6,890 nucleotides of DNA from Bacillota bacterium (lineage in GTDB: Bacteria; Bacillota; Clostridia; Christensenellales; CAG-138). Made by a program: the position numbers and the translations under genes. The notes under the pieces were generated by a model. It made no database searches. It was not told the origin of the DNA and was given only the letters and a program-made list of their open reading frames with translations. Location: the NCBI GenBank assembly GCA_023458615.1, contig JAEWYV010000120.1, positions 1-6,890 on the forward strand. Direction: 5' to 3'. Below are positions 1-5,752 of the stretch, piece by piece; within the stretch, counting starts at the first letter, position 1, and every line of letters begins with the position of its first letter.

Positions 1-836
1 GCGATGCCCCGCATCTCCAAATCCAGCAGCATAGTTCTTGCGTTGGAAAGCGATGAAGGATGAAACGCGCAATCAGAAATGCCAATCGGAATTGGTGCGT
101 TGGTGCAGATGGTGCCTATCTCATAACTCATTCGCGCGGAATCAGCCCCGGCTGCGATCTTTTCGCCGAGTTTGCCTTTTACCTCATCAGCGTGAGCCAA
201 CACGTTTTCCAATGTGCCGTATTCTTCCAGCAACTTCATTGCTGTCTTCTCGCCAACGCCCGCTATGCCGGGAATATTATCGGAGTTGTCGCCCATCAAG
301 CCTTTCAGGTCACGCATACGATCGGGCTCCAATCCGTATTGCTCTTTGAGTACGTCCCGGTCAAATTCGATGGTTTCGCTGATTCCCTTCTTGGTCATGA
401 GCACATGTGTGCGCTCGCTGATGAGCTGCAACGCGTCGCGATCCCCCGTAACGAGCAATGCATCTATTCCTTCCGCCTCACATTTTCTTGCGAATGTGCC
501 AAGGATATCGTCTGCTTCATAGCGCGGTGTCTCGCAGATCGTGATGCCCATCTTTTGCAGCAGTTCTTTTAGTACGGGAAACTGCGCTCTCAGATCATCT
601 TCTGTCTCTCTACGCCCCGCCTTATACGCGTCAAACTGCTCATGTCGAAAGGTCGGCCCATGCATATCAAACGCGACCACAAGATAATCGGGATTGCGTT
701 CTATGAGCTTGAGGAGCATGCTGATAAACCCGTGCAGTGCCCCCGTGGGTACCCCTGCGCGCGTCGTCATAGGCGGCAACGCGTGATAGGCGCGGTGCAT
801 CAAACTGTTTCCATCGATGGCGATGAGCTGTTTCAA
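1..836 (-). CDS. polA: DNA polymerase I, N-terminal 5'-3' exonuclease part (partial, runs off left edge)
   Basis: The visible 278 codons encode a complete-looking 5' nuclease (FEN) domain, which removes RNA primers and flaps during lagging-strand synthesis and repair. Metal-ligand and DNA-binding motifs appear in the expected order: IDGN with D8, AFD with D57, YKAGR at 71-75, YEADD with D109 and D110, VTGDRD with D132 and D134, and the helix-3-turn-helix stretch GLMGDNSDNIPG at 179-190 followed by GVGEKTA. All the acidic residues I would expect are present. The start is TTG at 836-834. It gives the family N-terminus MKQLIAIDGN and sits 6 bases after a perfect AGGAGG. The gene follows the nucleoside phosphorylase by 39 bases on the same strand. 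The polymerase domain would lie beyond the left edge. A stand-alone 5'-3' exonuclease of about 290 residues cannot be excluded, because the window stops just where that domain ends; full PolA is the commoner form. Confidence 0.9.
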   Translation of the reverse strand, partial: MKQLIAIDGNSLMHRAYHALPPMTTRAGVPTGALHGFISMLLKLIERNPDYLVVAFDMHGPTFRHEQFDAYKAGRRETEDDLRAQFPVLKELLQKMGITICETPRYEADDILGTFARKCEAEGIDALLVTGDRDALQLISERTHVLMTKKGISETIEFDRDVLKEQYGLEPDRMRDLKGLMGDNSDNIPGIAGVGEKTAMKLLEEYGTLENVLAHADEVKGKLGEKIAAGADSARMSYEIGTICTNAPIPIGISDCAFHPSSLSNARTMLLDLEMRGI

Positions 837-840
837 GCGG

Positions 841-850
841 CTCCTCCTTT
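841..850 (-). promoter_or_regulatory. Strong ribosome binding site that fixes the polA TTG start
   Basis: On the minus strand this reads AAAGGAGGAG. The AGGAGG core ends 6 bases before the TTG codon at 836-834. No ATG stands at that position, and the protein N-terminus matches the family exactly from this TTG, so the site decides the start. Confidence 0.85.
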
Positions 851-875
851 GTCTTTTGTCAGGTTTGGTGTTATC

Positions 876-2192
876 TTAGCGAATCACACCGTATACCATC
901 GGCGCTACGCAGTCCGGCTTTGCACCGATACAGACCGCCTCATGCATTGTTGAGATTGCATCCTCCAAATTTGTCTCGTCGTTGACGTAGAGTGTGCAAA
1001 TCGCCTCGCCTTTATCAATCTTATCCCCAACGCGCTTGTGCATGACAAGGCCGACAGCAGGATCAATGGAATCCTCCATGGTAGCGCGGCCCGCGCCAAG
1101 AACCTGCGCCGCACGGCCGATGAGCTCCGCCTGCATGCCAACAATATAACCCTCTGTCTTGGCGCAAACCGGAATTTGCCGTTTTACCGCGCATAGGCTA
1201 TCCATTCCATCCAGTGTAAGAAGCGTCTCATCCCCACCAAGCTCGTGAATCATCGCGCGGAGTTTTTCGAGACCCATGCCGTTTGCAATCGCCTGTTTCA
1301 CCTTTGTGCGCGCTTCTTCTTCACTATCTGCGAGCTGGGTTAGGAGCAGCATCTGTGCGCTGAGCAGCACGCAGACTTCGTAGAGCGCATCTCCTTCCGG
1401 AACTTTCCCGGAGAGCAACTGCACTGCCTCACGGAACTCCAACGCGTTTCCAACCGAGAGGCCAAGCGGCTGGTTCATATCCGTAACGACGGCGACAATT
1501 CGCTTGCCGAGACGTTTGCCCATCTGCACCATTAGATTTGCCAGCCGCGTTGCTTCGTCCAACGTTTTCATAAAGGCGCCGCTGCCAACCTTGACATCCA
1601 GCACAATCGCATCCGGACCAGCCGCCAATTTCTTGCTCATAATGCTCGCGGCAATCAGCGGAACGCTCTGTACGGTTCCCGTCACATCGCGCAGAGCATA
1701 CATCTTCTTATCGGCGGGGTCCAAATCGCCCGACTGACCGATCACACATACGCCGGTCTTACGTACAATTTCCTTAAACCTCGGAATCGGCTGGGCAACG
1801 ACGACGCCGGGAATGGATTCAAGCTTATCGAGGGTGCCGCCTGAAAAGGCTAGCCCTCTGCCGGACATCTTGGCGACCGTACCGCCGCAGGCTGCAACTA
1901 GTGGCGCAACAACCAGCGTTGTGGTGTCCCCTACACCGCCGGAGGAATGCTTGTCCACCTTGATGCCAGGTAGATCGCTTAAATCCACTACATCGCCGGA
2001 ATGCATCATGCTCAGCGTCAAATCCGACGCTTCCCGCTCGTTCATGTCGTTTAGCACAATCGCCATGAGCAGAGCGGAGGCCTGATAGTCCGGTATGCTT
2101 CCGTCCACAAAACCTTTTACAAAATACGCTATCTCCTCGCTGGAGAGTTCTTCGTGCTGTACCTTTTTCTCGATCAGATCTACCATTCTCAT
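876..2192 (-). CDS. pdp: Pyrimidine-nucleoside phosphorylase
   Basis: This 438-residue enzyme cleaves thymidine, deoxyuridine or uridine with phosphate to give the free base and (deoxy)ribose-1-phosphate, in cytoplasmic pyrimidine salvage. Its length fits the family (about 433-440 residues). The N-terminus MRMVDLIEKK and the stretch GSIPDYQASAL at 31-41 resemble Bacillus Pdp. The phosphate-binding loop KHSSGGVGD lies at 81-89. H82, R168, S183 and K187 fall where E. coli thymidine phosphorylase has H85, R171, S186 and K190, all shifted by three. DVKVGSGAFM at 199-208 and TDMNQPLG at 237-244 are further family blocks. The start chosen is ATG at 2192-2190, 10 bases after GGAG; an in-frame GTG at 2246 would add 18 unlike residues and has no ribosome site. 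One oddity is LAFSGGT at 114-120, where the family usually has LGHTGGT. The name deoA is possible, but the Bacillota type suggests broad pyrimidine specificity. Confidence 0.93.
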   Translation of the reverse strand: MRMVDLIEKKVQHEELSSEEIAYFVKGFVDGSIPDYQASALLMAIVLNDMNEREASDLTLSMMHSGDVVDLSDLPGIKVDKHSSGGVGDTTTLVVAPLVAACGGTVAKMSGRGLAFSGGTLDKLESIPGVVVAQPIPRFKEIVRKTGVCVIGQSGDLDPADKKMYALRDVTGTVQSVPLIAASIMSKKLAAGPDAIVLDVKVGSGAFMKTLDEATRLANLMVQMGKRLGKRIVAVVTDMNQPLGLSVGNALEFREAVQLLSGKVPEGDALYEVCVLLSAQMLLLTQLADSEEEARTKVKQAIANGMGLEKLRAMIHELGGDETLLTLDGMDSLCAVKRQIPVCAKTEGYIVGMQAELIGRAAQVLGAGRATMEDSIDPAVGLVMHKRVGDKIDKGEAICTLYVNDETNLEDAISTMHEAVCIGAKPDCVAPMVYGVIR

Positions 2193-2202
2193 TGTAAAAA
2201 AT

Positions 2203-2206
2203 CTCC
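2203..2206 (-). promoter_or_regulatory. Ribosome binding site of the phosphorylase gene
   Basis: The minus strand reads TGGAGA here, with the GGAG core 10 bases before the ATG at 2192. The spacing is slightly long but acceptable. It supports starting at MRMVDL rather than at the upstream GTG (2246) or at the second methionine two codons later. Confidence 0.6.
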
Positions 2207-2272
2207 ATTCGCTCCAATTTATGACTAATATAGTTGTGTAAAACACGCTTAATGGGCTGATTCCCCAAACGC

Positions 2273-3508
2273 TTACATATCGCTGATGACATCCTCCGCG
2301 CGCGGAATGCGAAACAGCGGCACGGGCAGAGCGGCGGTATTTTTAATGATTAAGAATAATGCGTTTGCCGCCTCATCAAAAGAGGATGTTTCAATCGGAA
2401 CCAGAGGCGCATCATCAATCTTTGCAAAGAACCTGCCATCATCTGTAAAGGCAAGAATTGCCGCATGTTTCTGCTGCGCGCGGCAGTGAAAGAGCAATGC
2501 ATCGGTGGTTGGGTCATTGATTGAACCTGCGTCGTCCAGTAGACGCATCAGCGCAATCAGCCAGTCCGCTTTTGCAAGATGATGATGGAACTCGCAGATA
2601 TCCAGCACCGTTTCCACACCGTTGCGATATTCAATCTGTGCGCTGTTGCGGCGAGAAGCGGGAATCCGCTTACCCAGCACGGTTGCGTCTATTCCCTCCG
2701 GCACGCTTTCGGGTAAGATGCCATTGCCAGCAGCGATGATATAGTTTCGAAAGCCTTTGTTTTGCGGAAGCGTCAGCGCCTGTTCCAATTCGTCCTGCGT
2801 GAGGTCTTCCGACTCAAGAACAATGGTTCTATCCGGCAGGATACCGTATCGAATCACCTTATCTTCGCCGGAGGATGATTTTATTTTCGCCTTTAGGTAA
2901 CGCCCATTGATGGAGCAGACCAGCGCGTCCATTGTGCCCTGTCCGCCGTCGGCGATGAGTTGCGTGCGTAAAATTGCCTTCGGCAAAATTTGTGCAGCGG
3001 AGCGGAGCATATGCCGCGCTGCATCTGCCGAGGTAAACTTTCCCGTCCAGGCGTCCGGTGCAATGAGAATACGTCTGCATGCTCCGGTTTTATCGCAGAT
3101 TGACGGAAGCGTACCCGCAATCTTCATTGTACCGTAGGCAACATCGCCACCGGACACTGTGCCGTCCTCAGAAACCTTGCCGAGATACTCTACCTCGCTG
3201 CATTTTTCAACACGATTATTCTGGATAAACGGGCGATAGATGGTTAGGCAGGACAGTAGCACCGGCTTTTGTTGCAATTGATCGTAAAGCGCCTTCCCTA
3301 CTTTGAGCGAAAGATTGGAGAACATACAGATATATGCGGCTTCGCTATCCGCCGCGCCTACATCGTCCCACGCACCGAAAAGCGTTGCGTCTACAACGTA
3401 TGTTATCGGAACCTCCGAAAATGCAATATTCCAGCATCGTTCGGGGGTGAGGTTGGAGTCACTTGTCATTGCAAAGCGCAGTCCCAATGAAAACTTAGAA
3501 TACTCCAT
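2273..3508 (-). CDS. Glycerate-kinase-like protein, atypical and probably degenerate, with an N-terminal extension
   Basis: This is a 411-residue protein of unknown function. From about residue 144 it resembles the N-terminus of GlxK-type glycerate kinases (PF02595 type): RRILIAPDAW at 145-154 matches the family IAPDSFKGS region, IADGGQGTMDAL at 185-196 matches ADGGEGT, and RYGILPDRTIVLES at 220-233 matches the next conserved strand. Near the end, ETVLDICEF at 299-307 and LAKADWLIA at 311-319 match the stretch before the family TGEGRLD motif, but the motif itself reads ALMRLLDDAGS here. The glycine-rich GGSATNDGG segment is not recognisable; an IIAAGNGILP stretch sits near its place. The region between the two ends is also short by roughly a hundred residues. 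Residues 1-143 precede the usual family start and match nothing I know. I infer loss of kinase activity, or a new role. The ATG at 3508 is the first in frame after a TAG stop; GGAAGGA lies 14-20 bases upstream, a weak site, and M14 is an alternative start. It lies 58 bases after the ABC-F gene and 80 bases before the phosphorylase. Confidence 0.62.
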   Translation of the reverse strand: MEYSKFSLGLRFAMTSDSNLTPERCWNIAFSEVPITYVVDATLFGAWDDVGAADSEAAYICMFSNLSLKVGKALYDQLQQKPVLLSCLTIYRPFIQNNRVEKCSEVEYLGKVSEDGTVSGGDVAYGTMKIAGTLPSICDKTGACRRILIAPDAWTGKFTSADAARHMLRSAAQILPKAILRTQLIADGGQGTMDALVCSINGRYLKAKIKSSSGEDKVIRYGILPDRTIVLESEDLTQDELEQALTLPQNKGFRNYIIAAGNGILPESVPEGIDATVLGKRIPASRRNSAQIEYRNGVETVLDICEFHHHLAKADWLIALMRLLDDAGSINDPTTDALLFHCRAQQKHAAILAFTDDGRFFAKIDDAPLVPIETSSFDEAANALFLIIKNTAALPVPLFRIPRAEDVISDM

Positions 3509-3532
3509 GTGATTCTATGTCATCCTTCCCGC

Positions 3533-3549
3533 CCGGCGGTATGCGCCGG
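3533..3549 (-). other. Small GC-rich hairpin between the ABC-F and glycerate-kinase-like genes
   Basis: CCGGCG and its complement CGCCGG flank a 5-base loop. The minus-strand transcript would form a 6-bp GC stem between the ABC-F stop codon and the weak ribosome site of the next gene. No U-tract follows on either strand, so it does not look like an intrinsic terminator. It could affect mRNA stability or translation start, or be chance. Confidence 0.35.
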
Positions 3550-3566
3550 TGATTGCGTACTTAATT

Positions 3567-5486
3567 TCATTCGTCCTCAGCGGCTTGCAGCGCGCTGTAT
3601 TCCGTCTCCGCTTGTTCCCATTCGGCATAACACGCCTCTATGCGCTTACGCTGTTCATCCATCTCCTGATAGATCGCTTTCGCGGATGTAAAGTCGCTCG
3701 CAATCTCCGGCAAGTTGGCTTTTTGTTCCAGCGCGCTGAGCGTTTGCTCTTCTGTATGAACGCGCTCCTCCGCCCGCTTTAATGCGCTCTTTGCCTTCAC
3801 AAGCGCGCTTTTTCGCTCCTTGGCCAGTTGATAGTCATTCTTTGAGGCCGGTTCATCTTTCTCCTTAGGCGCAGTGCTCTCGGCTAAAAACGCCTTATAG
3901 GCATCCCAGTCGCCTTCAAACTCGCGCATGCCGTCCTCATCCATAATGATGATGCGGTCTGCAATCCGGTTTGCGAGATAACGGTCATGTGTCACAATCA
4001 TCATCGTACCGCCGTATTCACCCAGCGCCTGCTCCAGCGCCTCGCAGGATGGAATATCGAGGTGGTTGGTAGGCTCATCCAGAAATAGGACATTACTGCC
4101 GTTGAGCATGAGCTTTAAGAGTTGAATGCGCGCATATTCCCCGCCGGAAAGATCGCTCACGCGCTTAAAAACATCATCTCCGCGAAACAGGAACGAGCCA
4201 AGGAGGTTTCTCAATTGCTTGGTGTCATAGCGCGGGAACATTGCGTTGAGTGCCTCAAGAACTGTGCGGGAGTCATTCGGGCGCACGGAACCCTGCTCGT
4301 AATAGCCGATGTGCACGTTGGAGCCAAGCTTGAAGCTGCCGGAATCCGGTTCAATCTTATTGGTCAAAATCTTGAGCAGTGTGGTTTTGCCGCAGCCATT
4401 CGCCCCCAGCAGACAAACCTTCTCATCCCGTCGAACCATAAGGTTCAGGTTGCGAAAAATTTCCCGCTCGCCGAAACGTTTACTCAAGTCCTTACAGACC
4501 ACAACCTCATTGGCGGTCAATGCATCGGCCTTTAAATGAAAGTGGATTCCCTCCGGTTGATCTTCCGGGCGAACGAGTGTGCTTTTGATTCGCTCAATCT
4601 GTTTTTGCTTAGAAGCTATCGTGACATAATTGCGTGCCTGGTTCCAACGGCGCTGCTGTTCAATAATGCCTTCAATGCGCTTGATCTCTCGTAATGTGTT
4701 TTGATACTTTCGCATGGCGAACTCGCGCTCGTCCATCTTCTTCTCCATAGAAGTGCTATAGTTCCCGCTGAAGAGATGCATTGAGCCGTTTTCCAGTTCA
4801 AAGATACGATTGCAAACCTTGTCCAGAAAATACCGGTCGTGAGAAATGAGCACGAATGCACCGCGAAAAGTGGAAAGATAGGATTCCAGCCACTCCAGTG
4901 AAGCGATATCCAAGTGGTTGGTCGGCTCATCCAGCAATAGCAAATCCGCATCCGACATCAATATCTTTGCCAGAGCAGCTTTGCGCATCTGGCCGCCACT
5001 CATAACGGAAATCGGGCGATTGAGCTGCTCTTCGGAAAACCCAAGGCCAATGAGCGTTGACTTCGTGCGCGCGCGGTAGGTTAGCCCGCCGCCGCTTTGA
5101 TAACGGTCCTGCAAATCCGCCTGTCTTCGAATGAGGGTCTCATTTGCGCCGCTGTGCTCAATGGTGTCTGCAATCTCGTGCAATTCACGCTCTATCGCAA
5201 TCCATTTGTCGGAGGCTTCCAGCGTCGCCTCATAGAGGGTCATCCCCTGTTCCCAGCGCGGAGATTGATCCAGCATGGCGACAGAAGCATTTCGGGATAC
5301 GGAAAGCTGACCGCGCCCATCATGCGGTTCTGCACCTGCAATCATGCGCATGAGCGTGCTCTTGCCGCAACCGTTTACGCCAACAAGGCCAACGTGATCC
5401 TGCTCGAACACATCAAACGCAATATCTGAAAATAAAACTCGTTCTCCAAAGCTCTTTTCAAGCTCCTGTGCGTGTATCAATGACAT
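3567..5486 (-). CDS. ABC-F family ATPase (YdiF/Uup-like), probable ribosome-acting factor
   Basis: This is a soluble 639-residue protein with two ATP-binding cassettes and no membrane segment, the hallmark of ABC-F proteins. Characterised members bind the ribosomal E site to relieve stalling or antibiotic inhibition. Cassette 1 has Walker A GVNGCGKST at 36-44, signature SGGQ at 163-166, Walker B LLLLDEPTNHLD ending in catalytic E187, and switch H216. Cassette 2 has GANGCGKTT at 361-369, signature LSGGE at 446-450, LFLDEPTNHLD with E471, and H500. The linker at about 245-315 is charged and helical (EREFAMRKYQ, then RRWNQARNYVTIASKQKQIE) and corresponds to the P-site tRNA-interaction motif. The tail from about 550 to 636 is rich in Lys, Glu, Ala and Gln and looks like a coiled coil, as in YdiF and Uup. 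The start is ATG at 5486, 7 bases after GGAG. It is the first gene of the minus-strand cluster. The linker alone does not show whether it is a housekeeping factor or confers resistance. Confidence 0.93.
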   Translation of the reverse strand: MSLIHAQELEKSFGERVLFSDIAFDVFEQDHVGLVGVNGCGKSTLMRMIAGAEPHDGRGQLSVSRNASVAMLDQSPRWEQGMTLYEATLEASDKWIAIERELHEIADTIEHSGANETLIRRQADLQDRYQSGGGLTYRARTKSTLIGLGFSEEQLNRPISVMSGGQMRKAALAKILMSDADLLLLDEPTNHLDIASLEWLESYLSTFRGAFVLISHDRYFLDKVCNRIFELENGSMHLFSGNYSTSMEKKMDEREFAMRKYQNTLREIKRIEGIIEQQRRWNQARNYVTIASKQKQIERIKSTLVRPEDQPEGIHFHLKADALTANEVVVCKDLSKRFGEREIFRNLNLMVRRDEKVCLLGANGCGKTTLLKILTNKIEPDSGSFKLGSNVHIGYYEQGSVRPNDSRTVLEALNAMFPRYDTKQLRNLLGSFLFRGDDVFKRVSDLSGGEYARIQLLKLMLNGSNVLFLDEPTNHLDIPSCEALEQALGEYGGTMMIVTHDRYLANRIADRIIIMDEDGMREFEGDWDAYKAFLAESTAPKEKDEPASKNDYQLAKERKSALVKAKSALKRAEERVHTEEQTLSALEQKANLPEIASDFTSAKAIYQEMDEQRKRIEACYAEWEQAETEYSALQAAEDE

Positions 5487-5493
5487 CGTAATT

Positions 5494-5497
5494 CTCC
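5494..5497 (-). promoter_or_regulatory. Ribosome binding site of the ABC-F gene
   Basis: The minus strand reads TTGGAGAA, with the GGAG core 7 bases before the ATG at 5486-5484. It supports this start. Confidence 0.7.
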
Positions 5498-5513
5498 AAT
5501 AATTTGACAGTTT

Positions 5514-5542
5514 ATTTTACCATAGTAGACGCACAAAAGCAA
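5514..5542 (-). promoter_or_regulatory. Predicted extended -10 promoter for the ABC-F gene and the minus-strand cluster
   Basis: On the minus strand, TTGCTT (5542-5537) is followed after exactly 17 bases by TAAAAT (5519-5514). A TGG just before it (5522-5520) provides the extended -10 TGn element. The -10 matches 5 of 6 consensus bases and the -35 matches 3 of 6. Transcription would begin near 5507, giving a leader of only about 20 bases that still contains the ribosome site. This is pattern matching only. Confidence 0.5.
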
Positions 5543-5627
5543 AAGCACATCCGGTGTGTATGCAGGTCAAATGCAAACGTTAAGCGAACGCCGCGTACAT
5601 GATTTTGTTACATTTCGAGGCTAAATT

Positions 5628-5663
5628 TCGAATTTGTTCAAACCAAATACATGACAAATTCGA
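5628..5663. repeat. Perfect 10-bp inverted repeat, candidate operator
   Basis: TCGAATTTGT at 5628-5637 is repeated as its exact complement ACAAATTCGA at 5654-5663, with a 16-base spacer. The right arm ends directly against TATAAT (5664-5669), and the spacer covers where a -35 element would lie. A dimeric or tetrameric regulator bound here would cover the plus-strand promoter. No T-tract follows, so it is not a terminator. That the repeat exists is certain; its role is inferred. Confidence 0.5.
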
Positions 5664-5669
5664 TATAAT
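5664..5669 (+). promoter_or_regulatory. Candidate -10 box (TATAAT) for the NlpC/P60 gene
   Basis: A perfect TATAAT lies 83 bases before the start codon at 5753. At 17-bp spacing the -35 position reads AACCAA, which is not a housekeeping -35. There is no TGn extension either. If used, this promoter may need an activator or another sigma factor. Confidence 0.4.
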
Positions 5670-5740
5670 GAATTAGGTCATAGTATTGTTTTTAATGCCA
5701 ATGCTCCATTTTTGCGTTGTTGATAGATTTTTATACTTGC

Positions 5741-5746
5741 GAGGTG
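5741..5746 (+). promoter_or_regulatory. Ribosome binding site of the NlpC/P60 gene
   Basis: GAGGTG ends 6 bases before the ATG at 5753-5755, a good Shine-Dalgarno match at normal spacing. It supports this start, which places a basic segment before a single membrane helix. Confidence 0.75.
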
Positions 5747-5752
5747 TCCTGC

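Larger units (their letters stand above)
5487..5752. other. Divergent intergenic region
   Basis: These 266 AT-richer bases separate the minus-strand cluster from the plus-strand hydrolase. They hold a minus-strand promoter candidate near the ABC-F gene, a 10-bp inverted repeat at 5628-5663, a TATAAT box at 5664-5669, and the ribosome site of the hydrolase. TTCGA occurs three times in the same orientation (5614, 5627 and 5659). I see no small gene, tRNA or terminator here. Confidence 0.7.

Noticed and set aside
60..572. Plus-strand open frame of 170 codons opposite polA
   Set aside because: It is antisense to a strongly conserved 5' nuclease domain, and its translation is Cys-rich with no recognisable family. 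It is a shadow of the real gene.
2192..2246. Upstream GTG start for the phosphorylase, adding 18 residues
   Set aside because: The extra residues do not resemble the family N-terminus, there is no ribosome site before the GTG, and MRMVDL is the usual beginning.
2193..2272. Terminator or internal promoter between the kinase-like and phosphorylase genes
   Set aside because: I found only a 4-bp TGGG/CCCA stem without a U-tract and a TATATT box without any -35 partner; neither is convincing.
4122..4535. Plus-strand open frame of 137 codons opposite the ABC-F gene
   Set aside because: It lies wholly antisense to conserved ATPase motifs and has no family resemblance or ribosome site I could support.
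5630..5639. LexA/DinR-like box (GAATTTGTTC)
   Set aside because: The Bacillota SOS box needs GAAC and GTTC separated by four bases. Here the left half is imperfect and the spacing is two bases short.
5712..5737. TTGCGT and TATACT as a plus-strand promoter
   Set aside because: The spacing is only 14 bases, and the start would fall within the ribosome binding site at 5741-5746.
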